Of a stretch of DNA of 64,000 nucleotides, positions 1 through 8,806 are shown one piece after another. The position numbers and the translations under genes are program-made. The notes below the pieces were generated by a model. It was not told the origin of the DNA, made no database searches, and saw only the letters and a program-made list of their open reading frames with translations. The stretch's first letter is position 1. Each line of letters opens with the position of its first letter. Where the stretch lies: NCBI RefSeq assembly GCF_030812315.1, contig NZ_JAUSSM010000001.1, forward strand, positions 248,001 to 312,000, in the 5' to 3' direction. The DNA comes from Arthrobacter oryzae (lineage in GTDB: Bacteria; Actinomycetota; Actinomycetes; Actinomycetales; Micrococcaceae).

Positions 1-1
1 G

Positions 2-706
2 GGGCCGGCGAAGGCGCGTCCGGGAGCACTCAGGATCCGGTACGGACGATGTGCGATCGCTCTCATGGCGCTGGTGTCCCTGCTGACCGGGATCATGTCC
101 GCCGCCTTCCTCATGTTCGGCATTGGTTCGTCGTGGCTGCCTGTCGCCGCCCTGCTGACCGGTGTCGTGTCCGTGGCATTGCTTCGACGGCTGGCGGTAC
201 GGGACCGGCGCGTCAGGATGAATGCGGCTTTCCGTGCGGCCATGACTGCCCCGGAGCGCCAGATGCGGGCAGCTGTCCCGCGTCCCACCCGGGAGCCTGC
301 CGTGGATGCCCCGGAAAGCCAGCTTTTCGATGCTGAGGCGGGCAGCAAGCCCAAGGTCAAGCCGCTGACTGCCCAGGAACTGCGTGAAGCCGCCCTCGCC
401 GAAGCCAAAGCCTCGGGCGATACGGCCCTGCGGACCGCCGCCGCCCCGGGATCTGCGGTCAGCGCGGAATCCAGCTGGGAACCGGTCGACGTTCCCAAAC
501 CCACCTACGTCGAGGCAGCCAAGGCCGAACGTGCAGCCCCTGAGCCGCTTGACCTGCCCGAAGCCCCGAAGGCTGCCGGCAAACCGTCCCTCAAACAGGG
601 ACCGGCAGCGGCTCCGGCCGCCGGAGGGGCCTCCGGCAAGCCGCTCACGAAGGCGCAGAGTGCCCTGAGTAACCTGGACGACGTTCTGCAGCGCCGCCGC
701 GCCTGA
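2..706 (+). CDS. Hypothetical membrane protein, 5' end outside the window
   Basis: The frame is open from base 2, so the gene begins upstream and at least 234 residues are visible. The first ATG in view (65) lies just before two hydrophobic segments, roughly residues 20-65 of the visible part, followed by an Arg-rich stretch. The remainder (about 150 residues) is Ala/Pro/Lys-rich low complexity and probably a disordered cytoplasmic tail. I recognise no catalytic domain. The layout, two membrane helices plus a charged tail, fits a small membrane-anchored protein of unknown role. A strong terminator follows directly. The true start cannot be given from this window. Confidence 0.7.
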   Translation, partial: GPAKARPGALRIRYGRCAIALMALVSLLTGIMSAAFLMFGIGSSWLPVAALLTGVVSVALLRRLAVRDRRVRMNAAFRAAMTAPERQMRAAVPRPTREPAVDAPESQLFDAEAGSKPKVKPLTAQELREAALAEAKASGDTALRTAAAPGSAVSAESSWEPVDVPKPTYVEAAKAERAAPEPLDLPEAPKAAGKPSLKQGPAAAPAAGGASGKPLTKAQSALSNLDDVLQRRRA

Positions 707-718
707 CTGCGAACCATA

Positions 719-753
719 GCCCCGGGCAGCCTAACGGCCGTCCGGGGCTTTTT
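719..753 (+). terminator. Rho-independent terminator
   Basis: A 7-bp GC stem (GCCCCGG/CCGGGGC, 719-725 with 742-748) is followed directly by five T residues. It lies 13 bases after the stop codon of the membrane protein gene. Confidence 0.8.
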
Positions 754-824
754 CGTGCGGGCACAGCCTTGGCCGCTACTGCGGGCCTGGGCCGCGCGCA
801 CAACGACTGTGCCGTACCTGCCTG

Positions 825-836
825 TAGCCTCAGAGC
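825..836 (+). promoter_or_regulatory. -10 box of a probable leaderless promoter
   Basis: TAGCCT at 825-830 fits the actinobacterial -10 consensus TANNNT. It stands exactly six bases before the ATG at 837, so transcription would start at or next to that codon. No Shine-Dalgarno sequence precedes the ATG. Confidence 0.5.
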
Positions 837-1636
837 ATGACTCGCATCTGTGTTGCCGGCGGCACCGGCCAAGTTGGCCGTGAGGTGGTGGGCCAGGCGC
901 TGACGCTGGGCCACGACGTTTCCGTCATCTGCCGTAATCCGCCGGTTCCCGGCAGTTCAGAATACGACGACGGCGCCGCCTACTTCCGTGCGGACGTCAC
1001 CACCGGGGAAGGGCTGCCGGACGCGCTGGCCGGTGCCGCCGTCGTCGTCGATTGCCTGGAAGGCAAGACCGGCAAGGCCCTCAGGAACTTTGCCGACGGC
1101 GGCGCCCGTCTCCTCGGGGCGGCGCACACCGCCGGTGTCAGCAAAGCCGTCCTGCTTTCCATCATCAACTGCGACCAGGTGCCGCTGCGGTTCTACCAGT
1201 CCAAGGCGGACAAGGAGGATGTCTCGCGGCGTCTTCCCTTGAGACCGTTACGGTGCGAACCACCCAGTTCCACAGCCTTCCGGTGCAGCTGTTCTCTGCC
1301 GGCGCCAGGGTAGGGCTGATTCCGGTGGTCAAGGGCGCCCGTTTCCAAACCATCGCGCCGGCGGAGGTGGCTTCGGCCCTGCTCGAAGCAGTCCTCGAGG
1401 AGCCCTCGGCGGAACTCCACAGGCTCCGGACGGTGGGCGGACCGGAAGCGATCGGCATGGGGGAGCTGGCGGAAACCTGGAAGCGCCACACGGGTTCCCG
1501 TGGCCACCTGGTGCACCTGCCCCTTCCGGGCGCCATGGGCAAATTCCTGCGCGAGGGCCGGAACCTGATCCCGGAACAGCGCTATGGAAGCGAGACATTC
1601 GGGAGCTGGCTGGCGAAGCACGCAGATAGTTTGTAG
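837..1636 (+). pseudogene. NmrA-like NAD(P)-binding protein, broken by a one-base frameshift
   Basis: The N-terminal half reads from ATG 837 and shows the Rossmann glycine motif GGTGQVG at residues 8-14, typical of atypical short-chain dehydrogenases of the NmrA/SDR type. The frame runs on to a stop at 1313, but after 'KADKEDV' near 1220 it stops resembling the family. From about 1223 the +2 frame continues sensibly (AASSLETVTVRTTQF... to 1636). One base appears to be missing between about 1218 and 1223; restoring it would give about 266 residues, normal for the family. It is either a recent pseudogene or a sequencing error. No substrate can be inferred. Confidence 0.8.
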
Positions 1637-1693
1637 CCTAGGGACACCGGTTTGCCTGTTCCTGCGGAATATCCCAAGGTACGGCGGCGGCCC

Positions 1694-1766
1694 GGGGCTA
1701 TAGCTCAGTTGGTAGAGCGCTTCGTTCGCATCGAAGAGGTCAGGGGTTCGAATCCCCTTAGCTCCA
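1694..1766 (+). tRNA. tRNA-Ala (anticodon CGC)
   Basis: A complete 73-nt cloverleaf can be drawn: acceptor GGGGCTA/TAGCTCC with the G3-U70 wobble pair that specifies alanine, D-stem GCTC/GAGC, anticodon stem CTTCG/CGAAG with loop TTCGCAT (anticodon CGC at 1727-1729), a 5-nt variable loop, and T-stem AGGGG/CCCCT around TTCGAAT. The discriminator base is A at 1766. CCA is not fully encoded. A terminator follows. Confidence 0.97.
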
Positions 1767-1772
1767 CAGAAT

Positions 1773-1819
1773 AAGCTCCCTCATCCGAGCCAGCATCGGA
1801 CGGGGGAGCTTTCTCTTTT
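1773..1819 (+). terminator. Terminator after tRNA-Ala
   Basis: AAGCTCCC (1773-1780) pairs with GGGAGCTT (1804-1811), with a smaller internal CCGA/TCGG stem. The T-rich run TTCTCTTTT follows. Confidence 0.8.
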
Positions 1820-1866
1820 CCGGGCCTGCCCTGCGCGCCCCGCACCACCCCCTCGAAAGGACTGCA

Positions 1867-3459
1867 ATGAGCCTTATCCGGCTGCAAGACGTCAGCGTGC
1901 GATTCGACAACACCCAGATCCTGCGCGAGGCATACTTCCGCCTGGAACCGGGCGACAGGGTGGGGCTCATCGGCAAGAACGGTTCCGGCAAGACCACAAT
2001 GCTCCAGCTGATCCTTGACCGGGTCACGCCGGAATCCGGAACTGTCACCGTGGAACAGGGAATCAGGGTCGGCTACTTTTCGCAGTTCTCCGAACTGAAC
2101 GGCGAGTCAACCATTGCCGAGGTCCTGGATGGGCTGTTCGTGGAGATCAAGTCAGTCGAAGCCGAACTGGCGTCCATCGATGCGGCCATCGCCGGGGACC
2201 CCGCCGGAGCAGAACTCGACCGGTTGATCTCCCGCCAGGCGGAACTGTTCGAGGACATGGACCGCCTCGATGGCTGGGACTATCCGCGGCGCATCGACAA
2301 GGTGCTGACGACGCTGGGGTTCAGCGATGCCCACCGTCTCTGCTCCATCGACGAGCTGTCCGGCGGCTGGCGGAACCGTGCCGCCCTGGCGAAGATCCTC
2401 CTTGAGGACCCGGATGTGCTCCTCCTGGACGAGCCCACCAACTTCCTGGACGTGGCCGGCGTCGAATGGCTCGAAAGCTGGTTCCGGGACTTCAAGGGCG
2501 CGGCGATCATCGTCTCGCACGACCGGAAATTCCTCGACGCCGTGGTCACCCGGATCATCGAAGTGGAAAACTTCCACCTGCACGAGTACCCGGGCAACTT
2601 CGGCGAATACGTTGTGCAAAAACAGTTCCGGCTCAAGACCCTGGAGCAGCAGTTTGTGCACGAATCCGAACTGCTGGCGTTCGAGGCCGAAGGGATCGCC
2701 GACCGCCGCGAGGCAGCCAAGGCCGCCAGCCGCGGGCTGGGAAACCAGCTGGCGAAGATCAAGAAGTCCCGCATGCCCCGCCCCGTGGACCAGATTGTCA
2801 CAGAGATCTACGGCGGCTTGCACGTCAAGGACGTCCTCTGCCGTGTGGAGGGGCTGGGCAAGTCGTTCGGCGACAAGGAACTTTTTGCCGGCCTTGGCTT
2901 CGAGATCAGGCGCGGCAACCGGATTGTGGTCCTGGGCTCCAACGGCAGCGGCAAGTCAACCCTCCTGAAGGTGCTGACCGGTGAGGAACAGGCGGACACC
3001 GGCGTCGTCTCCTGGGCCAAGGGACCCGGCTTTGTGTCCTACAACCGGATGCTTGAAGAACTCGACGACGCCGACACTGTTTCTCACGCAGTCAACGCGC
3101 TGCCGGACAGCCTGGCCTTCAGCGCCACCAAAAAATCGGTCAACAGGTTCCTTGCGATGTTCCAGTTCTCCGAGGCGGACCTCAAACAGAAGATCGGAAA
3201 CCTCTCCGGCGGCCAGAAGGCGCGCGTCGCGATGGCCCAGTGCCTCCTGTCCGGCGCATCCGTCCTGCTGCTGGATGAGCCCACCAACCACCTGGACATG
3301 TCCAGCACCCAGGTCATGGAACGGGCGCTGCTGCATTTCCCCGGCGCCGTGGTGGTGGTCAGCCACGACCGGTTCTTCAGCGAGAAGATCGCCAACAGGT
3401 ACCTTGTGTTCGGTGCGGACACGGCCATGCCCGGCGAGGTCGAGGTGCGCGCCGCCTAA
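1867..3459 (+). CDS. ABC-F family ATPase
   Basis: This 530-residue soluble protein has two ABC ATPase domains and no membrane segment, the ABC-F layout. Domain 1 has Walker A GKNGSGKT (36-43), signature LSGGW (164-168) and LLLDEPTNFLD. Domain 2 has GSNGSGKS (357-364), LSGGQ and LLLDEPTNHLD. A charged helical linker of about 70 residues joins them, in the place of the P-site tRNA-interaction motif. ABC-F proteins act on the ribosome E site, as translation factors or as antibiotic-protection factors; which applies here cannot be told from sequence. GAAAGGA lies 6 bases before the ATG. It follows the tRNA terminator, so it needs its own promoter. Confidence 0.92.
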   Translation: MSLIRLQDVSVRFDNTQILREAYFRLEPGDRVGLIGKNGSGKTTMLQLILDRVTPESGTVTVEQGIRVGYFSQFSELNGESTIAEVLDGLFVEIKSVEAELASIDAAIAGDPAGAELDRLISRQAELFEDMDRLDGWDYPRRIDKVLTTLGFSDAHRLCSIDELSGGWRNRAALAKILLEDPDVLLLDEPTNFLDVAGVEWLESWFRDFKGAAIIVSHDRKFLDAVVTRIIEVENFHLHEYPGNFGEYVVQKQFRLKTLEQQFVHESELLAFEAEGIADRREAAKAASRGLGNQLAKIKKSRMPRPVDQIVTEIYGGLHVKDVLCRVEGLGKSFGDKELFAGLGFEIRRGNRIVVLGSNGSGKSTLLKVLTGEEQADTGVVSWAKGPGFVSYNRMLEELDDADTVSHAVNALPDSLAFSATKKSVNRFLAMFQFSEADLKQKIGNLSGGQKARVAMAQCLLSGASVLLLDEPTNHLDMSSTQVMERALLHFPGAVVVVSHDRFFSEKIANRYLVFGADTAMPGEVEVRAA

Positions 3460-3641
3460 CCGCCGGGCGGCCGGCTGACCACCGGCCCGATCCGTGTGCC
3501 CTTGACGCCCGCCTGAGGGGAGGGGCAGAGTTATGGTGCTGCGACTGGGGGCAGATGTGTGATCTCCGGGAACCTGAGGCTTGTGATGGTTCCTTCACCA
3601 CATCCGCGAAGTATCTTCAGGCAATGATGAGGAGCAACCTC

Positions 3642-4481
3642 ATGCGCAACGGCAACCCCAGGCAGACCACATCCCCCAACAGTGACACCATCCCAGCACT
3701 CCCCGGACGACGCCGCCGGCGACTCGTTGCACAGCTGCTGTCGGTGCTCATCACCTCAGCCCTCACAGCCGCAACAGCCACGCCCGCACTCGCGGTGTTC
3801 AATGGCAGCAGGGCGGATTCGGACGATTACGCGTGGGCGGTCAGGGTGCAACTGGCCTACCCGGAAGGCATTGCATCCTGCACCGGTTCCCTGATCAAGG
3901 AGGACACCGTAGTGACGGCGGCACATTGCATCCGGAACAACGGACGCAGCCCCTCCGCCATTGACGTGACCTTCCACTTTGGCCAGAAACGCGACCAATA
4001 CACCGTTGGCGTTGCCAGCGCCGTGCCCATGCCGCACTACGACCCGGCACTGATCAAGGACGATATCGCGCTGCTCTTCCTGCAGTCGGCCGTTTCCGAG
4101 CCGACCATCGAGTTGGCGTCCACACCGGCGCCGGTAGGGGCGGAAGTCACCGTGGCCGGTTACGGCTGCACCGGGGATCCGTTCAACCCGGCGGAATCCT
4201 GCGATCCTGCGCGCCGGCTGATTGAAACCGAACTCACCACGGTCCCCCCGGAGGCGTGCCCGGACATCGCGGGCCCCTGGCAGTTCTGCACATACTCGCC
4301 GTACACGTCAGCGAACCGCGGCGACAGCGGCGGACCCGTCATCTGGTCCGATCACGGCGAGCAGAAGCTGGTGGGCGTCACGAACGCCCTTGAACTGCCG
4401 CCGGCGCCTGCCTATCTGAACCTGTCGGCCTCGGTGCCCTACGAGCTGGACTGGATCAAGGCGACCGCCGGCTTGCGCTGA
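3642..4481 (+). CDS. Secreted trypsin-like serine protease (S1 family)
   Basis: A 279-residue protein with the chymotrypsin-fold catalytic triad: His95 in VTAAHC, Asp141 in KDDIALL and Ser229 in RGDSGGP. The N-terminus has an RRRRR cluster, a hydrophobic stretch and a signal-peptidase site near TPALA, followed by VFNGS, which replaces the usual IVGG-type mature N-terminus. Four or more cysteines (one beside the catalytic His, others around CTGDP and ESCDP) suggest disulfides, consistent with export. I chose ATG 3642 because AGGAG stands 7 bases upstream; in-frame ATGs at 3624 and 3627 have nothing comparable. Substrate unknown. No operon partner is evident. Confidence 0.88.
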   Translation: MRNGNPRQTTSPNSDTIPALPGRRRRRLVAQLLSVLITSALTAATATPALAVFNGSRADSDDYAWAVRVQLAYPEGIASCTGSLIKEDTVVTAAHCIRNNGRSPSAIDVTFHFGQKRDQYTVGVASAVPMPHYDPALIKDDIALLFLQSAVSEPTIELASTPAPVGAEVTVAGYGCTGDPFNPAESCDPARRLIETELTTVPPEACPDIAGPWQFCTYSPYTSANRGDSGGPVIWSDHGEQKLVGVTNALELPPAPAYLNLSASVPYELDWIKATAGLR

Positions 4482-4668
4482 CCGTCTTGAGCACACCGCG
4501 AGCAGACGTCCCCACCGCCCCGGCAATCGATTCCCCGCCGCCGACCTCCAGGGGAGTGCCGCAAGCCTCGAAACACCCACGTTCATGGCCTGATGCCACG
4601 GCTCGTGCCAAGATGTTGTGGATCAGGGGCGAAAGGGCAGCCCCGGCCGGACAGGAGGCCGCTCGCTC

Positions 4669-7323
4669 ATGGGCTACATCATTGATTTCAGCGGCGTTGG
4701 CCGTGACGACGTCGCGGTGGCGGGTGGCAAGGGTGCCGGGCTGGGCGAGCTGGTTCGCGCGGGCCTGCCCGTGCCCTGTGGGTTCCTGCTGAATACAGCC
4801 GCTTACGAGCTCTACGTCCGGGACAACGGGCTGGACCGGCGCATTCAGGCGGAGGCCGCCTTGCCTCCGTCCGCCACAGGCCGGGACTTCGAGGAGGCGT
4901 CCGCACGCATCCGCGGGCTCTTCGCGGGCGGAGTGATGCCGGCGGCGTTAGCGGCCGAGTTCCGCGACGCCTACCACCGGCTCGATGCCGGCGGGGAAGC
5001 CGCTGTTGCTGTGAGGTCCTCCGCCACCGCCGAAGACCTCGCCTCGGCCAGTTTCGCGGGCCAGCAGGACACCTACCTCAACGTGCGCGGCGGCGATGCC
5101 CTCGCCGCGGCGGTTATCAACTGCTGGGCATCCCTCTGGACCGCCCGGGCGATGGCCTACCGTGCCCGGGCGGGCATCCGGCCGGAGGACGTCCGGCTGG
5201 CCGTGGTGGTTCAGGAAATGGTGGACGCGGACGCCGCCGGAGTCCTGTTCACGGCCAACCCTGCCACGGGACGCCGCGACCAGGTCGTGATCGGCGCTGC
5301 CTGGGGGCTGGGCGAATCCGTGGTCAGCGGTGCCGTTTCCACCGACGACATCGTCGTCGACGCCGCAACAGGCAGCGTCGTGTCCCGGCGGACCGCCGAC
5401 AAGGAAACCATGACGGTCTATGCAGACCGCGGTACGCGTGAGGAACCAGTGCCGGCTGCCCGCCGCTTTCAACCCGTGCTGGACGACGCCGGTGCGGCCA
5501 CACTGGCCGGCTACGGAACACGGATCGCACAGCACCTCGGTTCCCCGCAGGACATTGAGTGGGCGCGCTCGGGCGGAGAATTCTTCATCCTTCAATCCCG
5601 GCCCATCACCGCCCTGCCCGAGCCCGCGGGAGAAACGCCGACGGACTGGAGCGTGCCCTACCCGAAGGGGCTCTACTTCCGGGCGAGCATCGTGGAGCAG
5701 CTTCCCGATCCGCTCTCGCCCTTGTTCGCGGACCTCATTGACGGCTCAGTGTCGCGGTCCCTGAATGCCCTGCTGGACGAGGCGTTCGGCAAGAGCAGCC
5801 TGCGCGATGGGGATCTGGGCCTCCCCGCCATCAACGGCTACGCCTATTACTACTACCGCACGTCCGGATTGTGGCGGCTGATGGGCAAGCTCCCGGCCGC
5901 CGTCCGCGCCCTTATCCGGGGCGAGGCCCACATGGGAATCCCGGGCTGGAGGGACTACTCCCATCCTCGCTACATGCATGTGGTGGAGTCCTGGTCGGCC
6001 AGGCCCGTCACGGATCTCACCGGGCAGGAGCTGCTTGAGGGCGTGTCGGCGCTGCTGGATGCCGGGACCGTGTACTACACGGCTGTTCAGTCCATCATTC
6101 CGGTCGCTTCGTCCAGCGAACTCGCTTTCCAGAAGTTCTACGACAGATTTGTTCGGCGGGACGCCGATCCGCCGGCCCAGACGTTCCTGCTGGGCTACGA
6201 GAGCGAGCCCATCAGGGCTGAAGCGGCACTCTTTGACCTTGCCGAGTGGGCCCGCGGAGTTCCGGGGCTCGCCGAGGCCATCCTGGCAATGCCAACAGAA
6301 ACCCTCGCCACGGCACAACTATCGGAGACACCTCCGGCCGGGATGGACGCCGGGCTGTGGCAGCAGTGGGAACCCCGGTTCCAGCTCCACCTGGACCGCT
6401 TCGGCCACGCAGTCTACAACCTTGACTTCATCAATCCCGTGCCGGCCGACGACCCGTCCCCGCTGCTGGACACGCTGAAGTTCTACCTCCGCGGCCAGGG
6501 CAACGATCCGCACCGGAGACGGGAGCTCGCAGCTGCACGCCGTGAGGACAGTGCGAATCGAATACTGTCCCGTCTGCTCCCTGCCCGCCGGGCCGCCTTC
6601 GTACGGTTGCTTCGCTGGGCGCAGGGGTCAGCGCCGATCCGCGAAGATGCGCTGGCCGACGTCGGACTCGGTTGGCCGCTGATGCGGCGGATGCTGCGTG
6701 AACTGGGGCACCGGCTGGTCGCGGCCGGACTCATCGCGGAGCCCGATGACGTGTTCTGGCTTCGACACCAGGAGGTCAGCAGCGCCGTCGGATTCGGCCT
6801 GGCCCGCCCCAGTGGCCCGGCAGCAATTACGGGTGCCGGGCGGCCGGTGCTGGCGGCGGCGGTCGCTGACCGCAGGATGCGCTGGCGGGGACAGCGCAAG
6901 GCCGCTGCCCCGCAGATGCTGCCGGAGATCCGGTGGCTGCAGCGGTCCCTGGCCGGAATGATGCCGGAAGGGTCCCAGGACCAGCACGGGAACACGATCA
7001 AAGGTGCGGGCGCCAGCCAGGGCCGGGTCAACGCTCCGGCCCGGGTGTTGGCCGGACCCGAGGACTTCGCCCGGATGCAGCCGGGGGAGGTGCTGGTGGC
7101 CCGCATCACCACACCGGCCTGGACCCCGCTGTTCGCCATGGCTTCAGCCGTGGTCACGGATGTCGGTGGCCCGCTGAGCCACAGCTCCATCGTGGCCAGG
7201 GAGTACGGCATCCCCGCAGTGCTCGGCACCGGGGTGGCGACCCGCCGGATCGCGAGCGGCCAGCAGGTAGAGGTCGACGGCGATGCCGGCACCGTGACCC
7301 TGGGTCAGCCGGGGACGGCCTAG
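4669..7323 (+). CDS. PEP-utilising enzyme resembling rifampin phosphotransferase
   Basis: An 884-residue protein. Residues about 1-320 are a PPDK_N-type ATP-grasp domain (GGKGAGLGEL near the N-terminus, then VRSSATAEDLASASFAGQQ). A long central region without PEP-synthase features follows. The swivelling phosphohistidine domain is at the very C-terminus, with GGPLSHSSI and catalytic His838. PEP synthase has a C-terminal PEP/pyruvate-binding barrel after the His domain; this protein ends at the His domain instead, which is the layout and size of rifampin phosphotransferase (ATP + rifampicin to phospho-rifampicin, AMP and Pi). An unknown acceptor other than rifamycin is possible. GGAGG lies 11 bases before the ATG. 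The stop overlaps the convergent neighbour's stop in a shared CTAG. Confidence 0.8.
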   Translation: MGYIIDFSGVGRDDVAVAGGKGAGLGELVRAGLPVPCGFLLNTAAYELYVRDNGLDRRIQAEAALPPSATGRDFEEASARIRGLFAGGVMPAALAAEFRDAYHRLDAGGEAAVAVRSSATAEDLASASFAGQQDTYLNVRGGDALAAAVINCWASLWTARAMAYRARAGIRPEDVRLAVVVQEMVDADAAGVLFTANPATGRRDQVVIGAAWGLGESVVSGAVSTDDIVVDAATGSVVSRRTADKETMTVYADRGTREEPVPAARRFQPVLDDAGAATLAGYGTRIAQHLGSPQDIEWARSGGEFFILQSRPITALPEPAGETPTDWSVPYPKGLYFRASIVEQLPDPLSPLFADLIDGSVSRSLNALLDEAFGKSSLRDGDLGLPAINGYAYYYYRTSGLWRLMGKLPAAVRALIRGEAHMGIPGWRDYSHPRYMHVVESWSARPVTDLTGQELLEGVSALLDAGTVYYTAVQSIIPVASSSELAFQKFYDRFVRRDADPPAQTFLLGYESEPIRAEAALFDLAEWARGVPGLAEAILAMPTETLATAQLSETPPAGMDAGLWQQWEPRFQLHLDRFGHAVYNLDFINPVPADDPSPLLDTLKFYLRGQGNDPHRRRELAAARREDSANRILSRLLPARRAAFVRLLRWAQGSAPIREDALADVGLGWPLMRRMLRELGHRLVAAGLIAEPDDVFWLRHQEVSSAVGFGLARPSGPAAITGAGRPVLAAAVADRRMRWRGQRKAAAPQMLPEIRWLQRSLAGMMPEGSQDQHGNTIKGAGASQGRVNAPARVLAGPEDFARMQPGEVLVARITTPAWTPLFAMASAVVTDVGGPLSHSSIVAREYGIPAVLGTGVATRRIASGQQVEVDGDAGTVTLGQPGTA

Positions 7324-7784
7324 CTTCCGGAAGAGTGCTCGGCCGGCAGTTCTTCGTCAGATTCCACGCGCAGCAGCAGGGACAACGGGCTGTCCGCGCC
7401 GAACTCCGGGAGCGCCGCACCGATGAGGAACAGGGTGACGTCCGCACCAAACAACAGGTCCACAACGTCCAGGAAGTGCTGCCACTCCGGCGAATCGGCA
7501 ACGGCATCGCCCGGGAGGCCGTCCACTACCCACTCCCCGAACCGCCCAGCAAGGGAAACCACATCCCCGGCCGCCGCCCCGCTGAGTTCGCGGAAGCCGA
7601 TCCACAGCAGGTCACCTTCGGCGCTTTTCACGTCAAGCGGCTTGCCCGCCGCCTCCAGGGTGCGGCGCTGCCCTGGTGCAGGGACGAACAGCCCGAACGT
7701 GCCCAGCTGCCGGGCGGTGCCGGGGATGATGATCCGCCCCGGCCGGAACGCGGGCTGCGGGCCGCCGGCCACTGAATCGGTCAT
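7320..7784 (-). CDS. Hypothetical protein downstream of corA
   Basis: A 154-residue acidic protein with no signal peptide and no clear membrane helix. I do not recognise a family. Hydrophobic strands alternate with acidic loops, ending in a disordered Glu/Ser-rich tail. The ATG lies 11 bases after the corA stop with AGGAG overlapping that stop, so it is very likely co-transcribed and perhaps translationally coupled with corA. The context suggests a role near ion transport only by association. Confidence 0.7.
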   Translation of the reverse strand: MTDSVAGGPQPAFRPGRIIIPGTARQLGTFGLFVPAPGQRRTLEAAGKPLDVKSAEGDLLWIGFRELSGAAAGDVVSLAGRFGEWVVDGLPGDAVADSPEWQHFLDVVDLLFGADVTLFLIGAALPEFGADSPLSLLLRVESDEELPAEHSSGS

Positions 7785-7795
7785 GGCGGCGGCTC

Positions 7796-8791
7796 CTAGA
7801 GCCAGCCCTTCCGTTTGAAAATGATGTACATCAGTACCGCCGTCGCGGCCATCATGGCAATCGCGAGGGGATAGCCGAGGGTCCAGTGCAGTTCGGGCAT
7901 GTGGTCGAAATTCATGCCATAGACTCCGGCCACGAAGGATGGCGCGAAGAAGATTGCCGCCCACGACGAGATCTTCTTGACCTGCTCGTTTTGCTCGGCG
8001 CTCGCCTCGTTTTGCCGGTTGGCGGTCAGCGTGCCATCCAAGGTGAGCGCATTCTGCAGGATGTCGCGGAAGGAGTCCGCCCGGGAGACCAGCCGCTCCA
8101 CGTGGTCCTCGACGTCGCGGAGGTGATGCTGAAGATCGGTGACCACCTCGTATTTGTCGAACCCGCGTTTGAGCAGCTGCATCATTGCAGGCAGCGGATG
8201 GATGGCGCGCTGGAACTGGATCACTTCGCGTGCCAGCTCATAGATCCGGCGGGAAACAGCGGAATCGCCGCTGAACAGCTGGTCCTCGATCTCATCGATG
8301 TCGTTTTCCAGTCCCGCCACAACGGGAACGTAGTCATCCACCACCTGGTCCATCAGGGCGTAGAGCACCGCTTCAGGCCCGTGTTTCAGGAGGTCCGGGC
8401 GCTCCTCCAGGCGTTGCCGTACGCGGGCCACGCCGGCGGTTTCCGCATGCCGGACGGTGACGACGAAGTTCTTGCCCGTAAAAATGTGGAGTTCACCGAA
8501 CTCGACGGTTTCCGTCGCGTCGAGGTACCTGGCCGGACGGAGCACCGTGAAAAGGACGTCGTCATACCGCTCCAGCTTGGGGCGCTGGTGCGCGGAGATG
8601 GCATCCTCCACCGCGAGCCCGTGAAGGCCGAACTCCTTGGCAACGGCGGACATTTCAGCTTCTGTGGGCCGGTACAGTCCGATCCAGGCCATGCCGCCGT
8701 GGTCCGCCAGGGTCTCAAACGTTTGTTCAAGATTGTGCGGCTCGGCGGTGCGGCGGCCGTTGACGTACACGGCGTTGTCGATGATGGTCAC
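7796..8791 (-). CDS. corA: CorA-family magnesium/divalent cation channel
   Basis: A 331-residue protein with a large cytoplasmic N-terminal domain and two C-terminal membrane helices. The family-defining GMN motif is present as YGMNF (GMN 292-294) at the end of the first helix, and the protein ends in a Lys/Arg-rich KRKGWL tail. CorA proteins form pentameric channels that import Mg2+ and also pass Co2+ and Ni2+; the exact ion cannot be read from sequence. The start is GTG 8791. GATAAT is centred a few bases before it, so the gene probably has its own leaderless promoter, although it follows the Lrp-type gene by only 15 bases. Confidence 0.92.
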   Translation of the reverse strand: MTIIDNAVYVNGRRTAEPHNLEQTFETLADHGGMAWIGLYRPTEAEMSAVAKEFGLHGLAVEDAISAHQRPKLERYDDVLFTVLRPARYLDATETVEFGELHIFTGKNFVVTVRHAETAGVARVRQRLEERPDLLKHGPEAVLYALMDQVVDDYVPVVAGLENDIDEIEDQLFSGDSAVSRRIYELAREVIQFQRAIHPLPAMMQLLKRGFDKYEVVTDLQHHLRDVEDHVERLVSRADSFRDILQNALTLDGTLTANRQNEASAEQNEQVKKISSWAAIFFAPSFVAGVYGMNFDHMPELHWTLGYPLAIAMMAATAVLMYIIFKRKGWL

Positions 8792-8802
8792 GCGCCATTA
8801 TC
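8792..8802 (-). promoter_or_regulatory. -10 box for corA (leaderless)
   Basis: GATAAT (8802-8797 on the minus strand) lies five bases before the GTG start at 8791, which has no Shine-Dalgarno sequence. The -35 region falls in the 3' end of the upstream regulator and is weak. Confidence 0.5.
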
Positions 8803-8806
8803 CCAG

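Noticed and set aside
7320..7323. Overlapping convergent stop codons in CTAG (also at 53192-53195)
   Set aside because: CTAG gives a TAG stop on both strands at each site. This is a simple consequence of tight packing, not a signal.
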